From: Firmicutes bacterium AM55-24TS | GTDB lineage: Bacteria; Bacillota; Clostridia; UBA1381 | Length of the DNA stretch: 64,000 nt | Direction: 5' to 3' | NCBI GenBank assembly: GCA_003460745.1 | Contig: QTVU01000004.1 | Span: 61,803-125,802, forward strand | In this document: piece after piece, positions 1 through 9,219 of the stretch | Position numbering within the stretch: the stretch's first letter is position 1 | Layout: every line of letters begins with the position of its first letter | Notes under the pieces: generated by a model | The model's database searches: none | Seen by the model: the letters and a program-made list of their open reading frames with translations, nothing else | What the model was told of the DNA's origin: nothing | Translations under genes and position numbers: made by a program

Positions 1-607
1 TACTGCCGATACCGGTCATTACTTCCCCGAATATACCGCTGAATTTCAGTCCGAATGCCATCATCACAAATGCGACAACAAACGCAATCGTTCCGGGATT
101 TACAAGATTTTTTATACTTCCCATAAACGATTTTTCTTTTTCCTCTATCGACTTCATCTGATACACGCCGAGCGTCCAAAGACAAGTATCGTTTGCAAGT
201 TCATAAATCGCCGCATATAAAAGTCCCTCTGCACCGTAAAGTGCCTGTATAAGCGGAAATGCCATAAACACAACATTACCGAAACACGTCATGCATCGGT
301 GCATTATCGCTCGCGATTTATCCATTTTACTTATTTTTGACGTGACCGTTCCGACTGCAAACAGAAACGCAACCACGACTATCGACACAAGCAACACATA
401 AATCGAATTTTTCAATTTTTGTGTATCAAATTCAAGGCTTGTAAGCGAAGTTATAATGAGTATCGGAAGCGTCACTCTCACGATAACTTTTGAAAGTCCG
501 TTGTTTTGCTCTTTCGTTATGTAACCCGTCTTTATGCACACAAATCCGACAAGCATTGCAATTCCGAGTTTAATAATACTGTTTATTATTGTTTCAAATC
601 CTTGCAT
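1..607 (-). CDS. AEC family transporter (auxin efflux carrier type), 3' end cut by window
   Basis: Reading the minus strand from an ATG at 607 gives 202 residues without a stop up to the window edge, beginning MQGFETIINSIIKLGIAMLV. The protein is very hydrophobic, with membrane segments near residues 10-25, 38-55, 68-90, 112-130 and 170-190. The family (PF03547, about 300 residues) exports small organic anions such as malate or amino acid derivatives; the substrate cannot be told here. The start is supported by an AAGGATAAGGG ribosome site directly upstream and lies inside the last 22 bases of the radical SAM gene, so the two are probably translationally coupled. The last third of the protein lies outside the window. 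Confidence 0.8.
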   Translation of the reverse strand, partial: MQGFETIINSIIKLGIAMLVGFVCIKTGYITKEQNNGLSKVIVRVTLPILIITSLTSLEFDTQKLKNSIYVLLVSIVVVAFLFAVGTVTSKISKMDKSRAIMHRCMTCFGNVVFMAFPLIQALYGAEGLLYAAIYELANDTCLWTLGVYQMKSIEEKEKSFMGSIKNLVNPGTIAFVVAFVMMAFGLKFSGIFGEVMTGIGS

Positions 608-2262
608 ACCCTTATCCTTCTGTTATACTTATTATCGAAAATTATTATATTTCTGCGTTTTTCACAATCCGACAAAACATCATATTCAAATGTTTCAAAC
701 TGCAAATACTTGACTGTTTCTTTTGTCGGAATATCTGCATATTCACTCAAATTTTCTGCAATAAATTCATCTGTCAATATATCAAATCTTGTCTTTAAAA
801 TTGACCTGTCGTATTTTGTAAGCGACCATTTCGGCGAATTTACGCCCTTGTTGTATGTAAAATAATCGAGTTTTAAAATATCGCAAAACAATTCATCATC
901 ACAAAAATGCGACAATATTTCATACAAAGAATTTCGCGATTGTCCGACTTTATTGTATCCGTTTCCGTCGTAAAACAGCCACAATTTTTTAAACATTTCA
1001 AACGGTGAATTATATTTTTCAAGTAAATATTCCATTGCACCCTTAAAAACACCGCTGTTGTAGTACCGTTCAAAAACCTCCTCTATCCCCTTTAACAAAA
1101 GCACATCTTCATAGGAAATAAAGTCGTTTTTAAGCACTTCATACGGCGGTTTTGAGTTATATCGGTAACCGTATTTTTCTTCTTCACTTCTTATTTTCGT
1201 TCCGCGTAAAAGTTTTAGGAAACCAAGCTGAAGTACATCGGGACGAAGATTAAACACATCGTCAAACGATTTACCGAACGAATTAAAATCTTCAAAAGGC
1301 AATCCGACTATAAGGTCAAGGTGCATATGTACACCGCCTGCTTTTTGCACGAGTTTTACGGCACGTTTTATCATCTCAAAATCAGTTTTTCGGTCTATTG
1401 CCTTTATCGTCTTGTCGTTTGTTGACTGTACACCGATTTCAAGCTGAAAAAGTCCTTCGGGCGCTGTTTTGAACAATTCGACAAGTTCATCATTTATAAG
1501 GTCCGCCGCAACTTCAAAATGAAAAGTCGTATTTTTCGCATTGTCGATTAAAAACTTCACCAACTCACAAGTACGTTTTCTGTCCGCATTAAACGTTCTG
1601 TCCACAAATTTAACAATTCTCACATTATGTCGCACGAAGAACATCAATTCTTCTTTCACGACGTCCATATCCCTAAAACGCACACTATGCGTTGTTGACG
1701 AAAGGCAATAACTGCACCTAAACGGACAACCGCGGCTTGATTCGTAGTATATCAGCTTGCCGCTGTTTTTTTCAATATCTTCGTCCGTATACGGAAACGG
1801 AATTGACGTAATGTCGTGAATAAGCTCTCTGTCTTTGTTTCGTATTATCTCGCCGTTTTCACGATAGGTAATCCCGTCTGCCATTTCACCGATTTCAAGC
1901 CATTCTTTAAAGGTCGCTTCCCCCTCGCCGCGCATAATCGCGTCAATAAAATCGTACTTTTGCATATATTCCGTATCGTCAAAACTGACCTCCGGACCGC
2001 CGAAAATAATCTTTGTTTCCGGCGAAACCTTTTTCAGCATATCGGCAACATCAAGACAGACCTCAACATTCCAAATATAGCACGAAAACAAAACCACGTC
2101 CGTTTTTTTCAAAAAAATCGAACGCAGTATGTCCTCTACTCTCTCATTAATCGTGTATTCCGCCATCTCAACATTATCCGAATTTGCGTACGCTTTAAGC
2201 GTTCGTACACTAAGCGAAGTATGAATATATTTTGCATTAACTGCAACAAGCAGTGCTTTCAT
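586..2262 (-). CDS. B12-binding domain radical SAM protein (DUF4080 type)
   Basis: This protein has an N-terminal cobalamin-binding-like Rossmann domain (about residues 1-130, with the typical start MKALLVAVNAKYIH and the FGGPE motif). It is followed by a radical SAM domain with the cluster motif RGCPFRCSYC (three Cys at about 179, 183 and 186) and a C-terminal DUF4080-like region. Relatives are predicted methyltransferases or anaerobic biosynthetic enzymes; the substrate is unknown. I chose the ATG at 2262, two bases after the hpt stop, because the family starts there; an in-frame GTG at 2271 is the alternative. It follows hpt and overlaps the AEC transporter, so the three genes likely form one operon from the promoter upstream of hpt. 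Confidence 0.85.
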   Translation of the reverse strand: MKALLVAVNAKYIHTSLSVRTLKAYANSDNVEMAEYTINERVEDILRSIFLKKTDVVLFSCYIWNVEVCLDVADMLKKVSPETKIIFGGPEVSFDDTEYMQKYDFIDAIMRGEGEATFKEWLEIGEMADGITYRENGEIIRNKDRELIHDITSIPFPYTDEDIEKNSGKLIYYESSRGCPFRCSYCLSSTTHSVRFRDMDVVKEELMFFVRHNVRIVKFVDRTFNADRKRTCELVKFLIDNAKNTTFHFEVAADLINDELVELFKTAPEGLFQLEIGVQSTNDKTIKAIDRKTDFEMIKRAVKLVQKAGGVHMHLDLIVGLPFEDFNSFGKSFDDVFNLRPDVLQLGFLKLLRGTKIRSEEEKYGYRYNSKPPYEVLKNDFISYEDVLLLKGIEEVFERYYNSGVFKGAMEYLLEKYNSPFEMFKKLWLFYDGNGYNKVGQSRNSLYEILSHFCDDELFCDILKLDYFTYNKGVNSPKWSLTKYDRSILKTRFDILTDEFIAENLSEYADIPTKETVKYLQFETFEYDVLSDCEKRRNIIIFDNKYNRRIRVCKDLKQ

Positions 2263-2263
2263 A

Positions 2264-2797
2264 TCAGCCACCGTACACTTCTCTTTTTAGTATACCTATG
2301 TATGGCAAATTTCTGAATTTTTCGTCATAGTCCATACCGTAGCCGACAACAAATTCGTCAGGAATTTCAAAACCTTCGTATTTAACGTCAACCTGTGTTT
2401 CACGTCTTGCAGGCTTTGAAAGAAGTGTACAGATTTCAACGTTTGCACCTCTCTTTTTTAGAAGCTTAACAAGTGCGCTTAGCGTATTTCCGCTGTCAAT
2501 AATATCTTCCGCAATAATTACATTTTTGCCGTTTACGTCAATTTGTCCGTCTTTCAAAATCTTCAATTCACCGGAAACAGACGAACCTCCGTAGCTTGAA
2601 ACCTGCATAAAGTCAAGCGAAACGTTTACGTTAAGATAACGCATAAGATCAGCCGAAAAAACAACACTGCCCTTTAGGATAATCATAAGTACAATATCCT
2701 TACCGGCATAATCTTTATTGATTTGCTCAGCCAAATATTTTACTTTCTCTTGAATTTCGCTTTCATTAATCAATATTTCCTGTACTTCGTTTATCAT
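2264..2797 (-). CDS. hpt: hypoxanthine phosphoribosyltransferase
   Basis: The 177-residue protein makes IMP or GMP from hypoxanthine or guanine plus PRPP (purine salvage, cytoplasm). The PRPP-binding motif VIIAEDIIDSGNTL is at about residues 93-106, with the LKGS loop near 41-44 and the usual VGYGMDYDEKFRNLP segment near the C-terminus. Length matches the bacterial family. The ATG at 2797 is preceded by AAAAGGGGA. It is the first gene of an operon with the radical SAM protein and the AEC transporter, read from a promoter at 2831-2859. Confidence 0.95.
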   Translation of the reverse strand: MINEVQEILINESEIQEKVKYLAEQINKDYAGKDIVLMIILKGSVVFSADLMRYLNVNVSLDFMQVSSYGGSSVSGELKILKDGQIDVNGKNVIIAEDIIDSGNTLSALVKLLKKRGANVEICTLLSKPARRETQVDVKYEGFEIPDEFVVGYGMDYDEKFRNLPYIGILKREVYGG

Positions 2798-2830
2798 TAT
2801 TAGTATTCCCCTTTTTAGTATGATATTTTT

Positions 2831-2859
2831 ATTATAACATATATTTTTGAATTTTTTAA
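2831..2859 (-). promoter_or_regulatory. sigma-A-like promoter of the hpt operon
   Basis: On the minus strand TTAAAA (2854-2859) lies 17 bases from a perfect TATAAT (2831-2836), 33 bases upstream of the hpt ATG. The -35 box is weak. Confidence 0.5.
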
Positions 2860-2949
2860 TAGAAAATGCGAAAAAAAATCGAAATTTCGGAAATAATATT
2901 TTTACAAAGTAACTATTAGTTAAAAAAATCGAGAAAGGCGTGGTTTTCT

Positions 2950-3789
2950 ATGAAGAAAATACTGTTTTTTATACCAATCCTTACACTTATGTTCAATACC
3001 GTCTTTGCCATGCCCACAAAAACGAATGATGAAATCATAGCAGATTACCCTTTTACGAACAGAGTAAATGAGCTGTCCGTTTCGGAAAAGCAGGAAATCA
3101 CAAAAACCCTTACCGCCTGTGCTGATGTTATGCGGTTTAATATAAGAAATTATGACTATGACAAACTTTTCAAATATGTACTTTACACTCACAAAAATTT
3201 TCAAATCCTTACTGACATTCCGGCTGATACGGGAAACAGCAGTAATTTGGGTTATAACAATGTTAAACTTGTGAACAGTGATTATATCGATTATATTATG
3301 ACGAGAGTTTTCCGCATAACACCCGAAAAACCACCTGTAAATGAGCTTTTGGAACGCGGTTTCTGTTACAATGACGGTTACTATTATTATATCGGCGGTT
3401 TCGGTGTTTATTTTGCGACGAAAATTGTTGATATAAAAGGCGTTTATGATATTGGCGGCAGTGTTACATTTGTTATTTTCAGTGACATTTATTACGAGAG
3501 CGACACAAGAACACCCGAATACAGTTTTGCAATTCTGCAAAACACCGAAAACGGATATTCATTAATGCGTCTTGGTATGGGTGAAGATTTGCCGACAAGC
3601 GATGAAGTTCGATTGTATTCGCCGTTTAAAACTTACAACGAAATGAATTGGAATATAAATAATGTGGACAATAATAATGATGTTGATTTTGTAAAATCAT
3701 ATATCTCAATACCGATACTTTTGCTTGTCATATCCATTGGATTGATAGGACTTACCGCGTGTATCGTTGCACTTGCAAAAAGAAAATAG
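2950..3789 (+). CDS. secreted or membrane-anchored protein of unknown function
   Basis: I do not recognise this 279-residue protein. It has a clear signal peptide (MKKILFFIPILTLMFNTVFA, cleavage probably after residue 20). A polar, tyrosine-rich extracytoplasmic part follows (residues 21-248). One C-terminal membrane helix (about 251-275, ILLLVISIGLIGLTACIVAL) is followed by the positive tail KRK, so it should be anchored outside-in. The ribosome site is GAGAAAGG. It stands alone between the divergent hpt operon and the convergent mnmA, and ends at a bidirectional terminator. Confidence 0.7.
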   Translation: MKKILFFIPILTLMFNTVFAMPTKTNDEIIADYPFTNRVNELSVSEKQEITKTLTACADVMRFNIRNYDYDKLFKYVLYTHKNFQILTDIPADTGNSSNLGYNNVKLVNSDYIDYIMTRVFRITPEKPPVNELLERGFCYNDGYYYYIGGFGVYFATKIVDIKGVYDIGGSVTFVIFSDIYYESDTRTPEYSFAILQNTENGYSLMRLGMGEDLPTSDEVRLYSPFKTYNEMNWNINNVDNNNDVDFVKSYISIPILLLVISIGLIGLTACIVALAKRK

Positions 3790-3826
3790 AGTGGAATTTT
3801 AAAGTCACTTCAAAAATTCACTCTAT
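3785..3826. terminator. bidirectional terminator between convergent genes
   Basis: AATAGAGTG pairs with CACTCTATT and the stem continues through GAATTTT/AAAATTC with one bulged base. It serves the unknown secreted gene (plus) and mnmA (minus). Confidence 0.6.
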
Positions 3827-3837
3827 TAAAATCTTGT

Positions 3838-4908
3838 TTATAATACCGTACCGCCGCCGAGAACAATATCACCGTCATAAAATACGACAGCCTGTCCCGG
3901 AGTAACCGCTCTTTGCGGTTCGGGGAACATCAATTTAACCGTACCGTCTTTTTGCGGGCAAAGCATTGCCGCCGCAGGCGGTGCTTGGTAACGTACTTTT
4001 GCGGTGATAAGCATATTTTCTTTAGGAAATTCACCCGACACAAAATTCACATCGTATGCGGTTAATTCATTTGAAAATTCCATTCCCTTTTCGCCGAGAG
4101 TAATCGTATTGTTTTCCGCATCTATCTTCATAACAAACATAGGTCTGCCGTATGCACCGATACCCTTTCTCTGACCGATTGTATAATAAATCAAACCTCT
4201 GTGCTTGCCGATAACATTGCCGTTTACGTCAAGTATATCGCCCTCTTTAGGCTTGTAACCGGAATAGTCGGTTATAAATTTCGCATAATCATCATCTTCA
4301 ACAAAGCATATTTCCTGACTGTCAGGCTTATGTGCAACGCCAAGTCCGAGTTCTTCCGCCTTTTGACGTACCCAATCCTTGTTATATCCGCCCAAAGGCA
4401 TTAATGTATGTGCAAGCTGTTCTTGTGTGAAATTGTACAGCACATAGCTCTGGTCTTTCTTAACAGCCTCACTTGCACGGAGAATATACTTGCCGTCCTC
4501 ACCTTTTTCGATTTTGGCATAGTGACCTGTCGCAACGTAATCAATACCCATAGCCAACGCTTTTTTTAACAATGCGTCAAACTTCAAATACTTATTGCAC
4601 GCAATACAAGGATTAGGTGTTCTGCCGTGAATATATTCATCAACAAAATAATCAACGACCTTATCTTTGAACATATCCTTAAAATTCATCACATAAAAAT
4701 CAATACCAAGCTTATCGCATACACGTCTTGCATCCTCTACCGCACTTTCCGCACAACAGCCCTCATGCTTCATATTACAACTGTCTGAATACGTCCAAAG
4801 ACGCATAGTCGCACCGATTACGTGGTATCCCTGCTCCTTTAAAAGAGCCGCCGCAACGGAACTGTCAACGCCGCCCGACATTCCTATCAATACACTTTTC
4901 TGTTCCAA
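3838..4908 (-). CDS. mnmA: tRNA-specific 2-thiouridylase MnmA
   Basis: MnmA activates U34 of Lys, Glu and Gln tRNAs with ATP and inserts sulfur delivered by a cysteine desulfurase. The PP-loop GMSGGVDSS is at residues 9-17, the first catalytic Cys in NPCIACN at 101 and the second in QEICFVEDDDY at 201. The 356-residue length is normal. The start is a TTG at 4908, well supported by GAGGAGG nine bases upstream; no suitable ATG lies near. It begins 14 bases after the response-regulator stop, so it appears to be the last gene of that operon, an unusual partner for a two-component system. Confidence 0.95.
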   Translation of the reverse strand: MEQKSVLIGMSGGVDSSVAAALLKEQGYHVIGATMRLWTYSDSCNMKHEGCCAESAVEDARRVCDKLGIDFYVMNFKDMFKDKVVDYFVDEYIHGRTPNPCIACNKYLKFDALLKKALAMGIDYVATGHYAKIEKGEDGKYILRASEAVKKDQSYVLYNFTQEQLAHTLMPLGGYNKDWVRQKAEELGLGVAHKPDSQEICFVEDDDYAKFITDYSGYKPKEGDILDVNGNVIGKHRGLIYYTIGQRKGIGAYGRPMFVMKIDAENNTITLGEKGMEFSNELTAYDVNFVSGEFPKENMLITAKVRYQAPPAAAMLCPQKDGTVKLMFPEPQRAVTPGQAVVFYDGDIVLGGGTVL

Positions 4909-4922
4909 TTTATGTTTCCTCC

Positions 4923-5597
4923 TCAGATATTAAAACGGTAGCCTACACCCCATATGGTTTCTATATACCGCTCATTTTCAGTATTTATCTTATCACGCAC
5001 ACGCTGAATATGCACCGTAACGGTAGACACATCACCTATTGCGTCCATACCCCATATTCTATCAAATAAAACCTCTTTTGAAAAGGTATGATTCGGATTT
5101 TCTGCAAGAAATAAAAGTAAATCGTATTCTTTTGCAGTAAGCGATATTTCTTTTCCGTCCACTGTAACCTTATGCGCATCTTTGTCTATCATAAGTTTAC
5201 CGACTGTTATTACGTCACCGCTTTTTGATGTAAGCGTATCGTATCGCGATATATGTGCCTTAACTCTTGCGACAAGTTCGTTCGGTGAAAACGGTTTCGT
5301 CATATAATCGTCCGCACCCAAGCCAAGTCCGCGTATTTTATCTATATCGGTATTTTTCGCCGACAAAAATATTACGGGCGTTTGTTTCTTTTTTCTGAGT
5401 TCCGTTATAACCTCAAAACCGTCCATACCCGGAAGCATTATATCTATTATTATAAGGTCAAAATTTTCCGCAAGTGCTTTTTCAAGCCCCGTTGTCCCCC
5501 TTGCCGCAATTTCACACTCAAAATCATTTATTTCAAGATAATCTCTTTCAAGTTCTGCGATACTGCTGTCATCTTCTATAATCAATATTTTTTTCAT
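4923..5597 (-). CDS. OmpR/PhoB-family response regulator
   Basis: The protein (224 residues from the ATG at 5597) has a receiver domain with acidic pocket EDD (8-10), phospho-acceptor Asp52 in IDIMLPGMDG and Lys101 in TKPFS. A winged-helix DNA-binding domain (about 130-224) ends in VWGVGYRF-type sequence (IWGVGYRFNI). An in-frame codon at 5660 lies inside the kinase gene and is not the start: AAGGAG sits seven bases before the ATG at 5597. It lies 10 bases downstream of its histidine kinase and probably controls the adjacent ABC exporter and secreted protein. Confidence 0.92.
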   Translation of the reverse strand: MKKILIIEDDSSIAELERDYLEINDFECEIAARGTTGLEKALAENFDLIIIDIMLPGMDGFEVITELRKKKQTPVIFLSAKNTDIDKIRGLGLGADDYMTKPFSPNELVARVKAHISRYDTLTSKSGDVITVGKLMIDKDAHKVTVDGKEISLTAKEYDLLLFLAENPNHTFSKEVLFDRIWGMDAIGDVSTVTVHIQRVRDKINTENERYIETIWGVGYRFNI

Positions 5598-5607
5598 TTT
5601 ATTCTCC

Positions 5608-6753
5608 TTAGATTTTCGGCAAAAATACAACCGCCGTTGTACCCTTACCCAATCCGTCACTTTTCAGCCATATCTTGCCGCCGTGTTTTTCTACAATCTG
5701 TTTTGCAATACCAAGTCCAAGTCCGCTTCCCTTAATACTCCTCGAACTGTCCACGCGGTAAAATCCATCAAACACGTTTTTAAGCTCATTTTCGTCTATA
5801 CCGATACCGTTATCGCTTATATTCACGTACACACCGCCGTCACTGCACATTGTACTGACGGAAAGCGTCGGATTATCCTCACTTCTGTACTTCACCGCAT
5901 TGTCTATCAAATTAGAAAATACTCGGCTCATTTTCTCATAATCCATTCTCACTATAACTTCATCGGTCGGAATATCTGTTTCAAGTTTTATGCCGTTTTT
6001 CTCAAGGTCAAGTCTGTAATCATCTACAAAATCACGCATAAACAAATTAATATCGCCCTCTTTAAATTCAAATATCAGTCTTGATAATTCCAGTTTTGAA
6101 AATACGGACAAATTATTCACCAAATCGTCTATAACCTCCGCTTTTGTATGAATTGTATCAAGATAGCGTTTCATCTTTTCGGGTGTGTCGGCAATGCCGT
6201 CCTGTATACCTTCAACGTAACCTTTGATTGACGTAATCGGCGTCTTTAAATCGTGAGAAATATTTGCAAGGAGCATATTCCTCTCCTTTTTCATATACTT
6301 TTCACGTTTCCTGGCACGTTTCAATTCCTTACGCATCATATCAAAATTATTACAAAGCGTATCTATTTCGTCATATTCACTTCCCATAACCTCAAAATCA
6401 AGGTTATCGGCACGAATATAATCGGCGGCTCTTGCAAGGTCATTTATTGAATGTTCAATGCTTTTTGTCATCAATCTTGTGGCAACGGTAGTCGAAAGCA
6501 CGACAAGCAACACGCATATCGTAAGCCACAACACCACATAAAATATTGCACTCGGATTACTTTTGAAAAATTCACCGACCGCCTGTGAAAACACATACGG
6601 ATCAAGCATTGATGGTCTTGATATATTTAATTCTTCGACAGGAAATTTTAATATAAATATCAGCACAAAACATACCGAAATAACACCTATCAGAAGGATA
6701 GGTGTTATCAGCATAATTATATTATATATCGCAAATTTACTTTTAATCTTCAT
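5608..6753 (-). CDS. sensor histidine kinase (HAMP-HisKA-HATPase)
   Basis: This 381-residue membrane kinase has helices at about 10-36 and 70-92 around a short (about 35-residue) extracytoplasmic loop, a HAMP domain (about 92-145), HisKA with His167 in NISHDLKTP, and an ATPase domain with N box NLIDNAVKY, G1 DNGIGI and G2 GSGLGLGIAK. Such small sensor loops are typical of kinases that sense envelope state or work with an adjacent ABC transporter. It starts 5 bases after the ABC permease and is followed by its response regulator. Confidence 0.93.
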   Translation of the reverse strand: MKIKSKFAIYNIIMLITPILLIGVISVCFVLIFILKFPVEELNISRPSMLDPYVFSQAVGEFFKSNPSAIFYVVLWLTICVLLVVLSTTVATRLMTKSIEHSINDLARAADYIRADNLDFEVMGSEYDEIDTLCNNFDMMRKELKRARKREKYMKKERNMLLANISHDLKTPITSIKGYVEGIQDGIADTPEKMKRYLDTIHTKAEVIDDLVNNLSVFSKLELSRLIFEFKEGDINLFMRDFVDDYRLDLEKNGIKLETDIPTDEVIVRMDYEKMSRVFSNLIDNAVKYRSEDNPTLSVSTMCSDGGVYVNISDNGIGIDENELKNVFDGFYRVDSSRSIKGSGLGLGIAKQIVEKHGGKIWLKSDGLGKGTTAVVFLPKI

Positions 6754-6758
6754 AACAT

Positions 6759-7409
6759 TTAATAATCCTTACTATCAAATATTATATACGATAATGTGTA
6801 TAAAATCAAGATTGAGCCGAACAAAATTCCAATCTTCGATATAAGTGCCGTAAACGGAAGCACATTGCCGATCCAAATCTTGTGCCATTGTGAATATGCC
6901 GTAAATACCATTTGTCCGACAGGCGTTATATAGTAATTCAAGTATTTAAAGAACACATACACAACTATACATAAAAGCATTGCAAGCGTTGGGCTTTTTG
7001 AAATCATATTTATGAGCAGCGCCATTGAAACTATCGCTATAAGCGGTATCATATTGATAAGATATGCCGCAAATGTTATCGGTACACTTCTTAAACTGTT
7101 GCCGGATACGATTTGAACGATTAACGAGATAACAAACATTGCAAGTGTCACCATACAACCAAGCACAAACACTGCCAATGACTTTGATGTCATAACTTTA
7201 AATCTTGTCAGCGGTCTTAAAAGTGAGGCTTTCATGCTGTCCTCCTGTACTTCGCTTGCAAACAAGTCTGTCACTGCCATAAATATTATAAGCGGAACAA
7301 GTATATCAAAAACAAATCCGACCATTTCCATTATCAGATTGCTTTTTATAACAACTTCACCGCCCGTAATCTTGCTTACAAGTACATTACCGCCAATTCG
7401 GAGATACAT
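6759..7409 (-). CDS. ABC-2 type permease, main reading frame (N-terminus out of frame)
   Basis: This is the body of a six-helix ABC-2 export permease; it includes the cytoplasmic EDSMKASLLRPLTR segment typical of the family. As it stands, the frame begins at an internal ATG (7409) with no ribosome site. The natural start is the ATG at 7501, which overlaps the ATPase stop as ATGA; its frame gives a good first helix (KYLVLTVLGAIICISELAV) and then stops at 7376. One extra base near 7387 would join both frames into a 247-residue protein of normal size. The gene is therefore frameshifted, or the sequence has a base missing. Confidence 0.8.
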   Translation of the reverse strand: MYLRIGGNVLVSKITGGEVVIKSNLIMEMVGFVFDILVPLIIFMAVTDLFASEVQEDSMKASLLRPLTRFKVMTSKSLAVFVLGCMVTLAMFVISLIVQIVSGNSLRSVPITFAAYLINMIPLIAIVSMALLINMISKSPTLAMLLCIVVYVFFKYLNYYITPVGQMVFTAYSQWHKIWIGNVLPFTALISKIGILFGSILILYTLSYIIFDSKDY

Positions 7410-7501
7410 ATAATCGCACCTAAAACAGTTAAAACAAGATACTTTTTTTTCATAAGAAGTTTTTTAAGTTCACTTCCGGTATTCAAAATCAGTGCTTTCA
7501 T
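7376..7501 (-). pseudogene. N-terminal fragment of the ABC-2 permease, separated by a -1 frameshift
   Basis: The 41 codons start MKALILNTGSELKKLL. The ATG shares bases with the ATPase stop (ATGA), the classic coupling of an ATPase-permease pair. The frame ends at a TAA inside the downstream permease frame. It belongs to the same gene as 6759-7409. Confidence 0.7.
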
Positions 7502-8226
7502 ATAATAATCTCACCCCTTCTGTCCTTAACAACACTTAGGAAATAGTCCTCCATTGACGGATGAAGTCTTAAAGCGTCCTCCGTAGTTGATGTTGCTATC
7601 AATTCGCTTTCATATATAACCGCAACCTTGTTGCAAGTCTTTTCAATCTCGCCTGCCATATGACTTGAAATAAGAAAAGTCACGTTTTTCTCTGCATTGA
7701 GTTTTTTTATAATTTCTCTGATTTCCACAACGCCCTCAATATCAAGTCCGTTTACAGGCTCATCAAGAATTATCAAATCGGGGTTAGATGCGAATGCAAC
7801 CGCCAAACCAAGTCTTTGTTTCATACCAAGTGAAAACTTACCCGCTTTATCATTTTTGTACGGCAGAAGATGTACAACGTCAAGTATATGTTCAATGCGT
7901 TTTCTGTCTACGTTTGGATACATATTCGCGTGCATTTTTACGTTTTGATATGCCGATAAATCTTTATATATCGCCGGTGATTCAATCAACGCGCCTGTTC
8001 TTTGCATAATACTTTCAAAATTATCGTGCAAGTCCATACCGAACACCTTAACACTGCCCTCCGCATTAACAAGATTAAGTATTGCTTTCATCGCTGTCGT
8101 TTTACCCGAACCGTTCGGTCCGAGTAATCCGAGAATGTCGCCCTGTTCAACGGTCAAATTCAAATTTTTGATACCTCTGCCATTGCCGTAAAGCTTTGTC
8201 AGATTTTTAATCTCGATTACATTCAT
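7498..8226 (-). CDS. ABC transporter ATP-binding protein (bacitracin/lantibiotic-export type)
   Basis: The 242-residue ATPase has Walker A GPNGSGKT (36-43), signature SLGMKQR (132-138) and Walker B LIILDEP (151-157), and resembles BcrA/LanF-type exporters of bacitracin, lantibiotics or related compounds. It pairs with the overlapping ABC-2 permease. Placed between a secreted protein and a two-component system, it probably takes part in an envelope-stress or peptide-resistance response; the substrate is not evident. Confidence 0.93.
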   Translation of the reverse strand: MNVIEIKNLTKLYGNGRGIKNLNLTVEQGDILGLLGPNGSGKTTAMKAILNLVNAEGSVKVFGMDLHDNFESIMQRTGALIESPAIYKDLSAYQNVKMHANMYPNVDRKRIEHILDVVHLLPYKNDKAGKFSLGMKQRLGLAVAFASNPDLIILDEPVNGLDIEGVVEIREIIKKLNAEKNVTFLISSHMAGEIEKTCNKVAVIYESELIATSTTEDALRLHPSMEDYFLSVVKDRRGEIII

Positions 8227-8253
8227 AATCTCACCCCTATCCGTTTTTATAAA

Positions 8254-9177
8254 TTATTCGTCATATCCGTAATATGTGTCAACTTCCGAGTTATTAGAAT
8301 ACTCAACATTCGGAAGTGTGGAAATATCAACTCTCTCAGGCTTTGTAGTTCCGTAGTCTGACATATCCAGTGTTATATTAACTGTTGCCTCATGCTTTTC
8401 GCCGTTTGAATCATTGCCGACCATACTTGCTTCCGCATTCAAATTAGTAAATCTGCCTTCATTGTCAACCGTAAATTTCACTGATACGTTTTTAACAATC
8501 GGATCTGTTCCAAGCAAGATGTACGGATCACTGTCATCATCAGAATCAGCGATATTTTCTGAGAACATTGCAGATAAGCCTGCATTCGCGACTTCAGGGA
8601 TTTGAATTGCGTCAAGATTCATTTCATATGTTGAAGAATTATCATCACCTGACACATAGATTATGTTGTTTTTCAAATCACCAATCATTGTATCACCGAT
8701 AAGCTCAACAAAATTAACCATTTTCTGATTTCTCTTATCCTCATTTGCATCTTCGGTATAGAATTTATCAAATTCTCCAAATAAATTTAGGTATTCAGAT
8801 GCGTTTTCCTCAACAAGTGTTCTTTTTTCACCGTCATAATGCGTTGACGAAATTATATTGGTATCATCTTGAACCCATTCTCTGTACTCACTGTTATAAT
8901 CATATGATGAAATCTTATTTTCCTTGTTGATTTTCACGTCACCGTTTCTGTCATACAATTCTTTCAACGTGTCGCTTGAAATTTCCTTACCGTCAAGGCT
9001 TATCTTTGTTGTCACATTCGCGGTGTAGTTTTCATTTTTCATCAAACCTTTAACAGCCGTCTTAGCCACGTCATATCCGTTTGATGTGCTGTAGCTTGCG
9101 AATGCCGCTCCGGCTAACACCGTTACACCCAAAACCATACCGATTGCCATTGTTATTTTCTTCTTGTTAGATTTCAT
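8254..9177 (-). CDS. secreted acidic protein of unknown function
   Basis: The protein (307 residues from ATG 9177) has a basic start (MKSNKKKITM), a hydrophobic signal sequence to about residue 30 (cleavage near AFA-SYS; no lipobox Cys), and then a polar Asp/Asn-rich extracytoplasmic part. I know no name for it. The ATG at 9177 is chosen over the one at 9186 because AAAGGA lies eight bases before it and touches the other. It is first in the operon with the ABC exporter and kinase/regulator, which suggests a ligand-binding or sensory accessory role (inference). Confidence 0.75.
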   Translation of the reverse strand: MKSNKKKITMAIGMVLGVTVLAGAAFASYSTSNGYDVAKTAVKGLMKNENYTANVTTKISLDGKEISSDTLKELYDRNGDVKINKENKISSYDYNSEYREWVQDDTNIISSTHYDGEKRTLVEENASEYLNLFGEFDKFYTEDANEDKRNQKMVNFVELIGDTMIGDLKNNIIYVSGDDNSSTYEMNLDAIQIPEVANAGLSAMFSENIADSDDDSDPYILLGTDPIVKNVSVKFTVDNEGRFTNLNAEASMVGNDSNGEKHEATVNITLDMSDYGTTKPERVDISTLPNVEYSNNSEVDTYYGYDE

Positions 9178-9219
9178 TTTAATCATTCCTTTCTATCCCA
9201 AACACTGTCTATTATTTCT

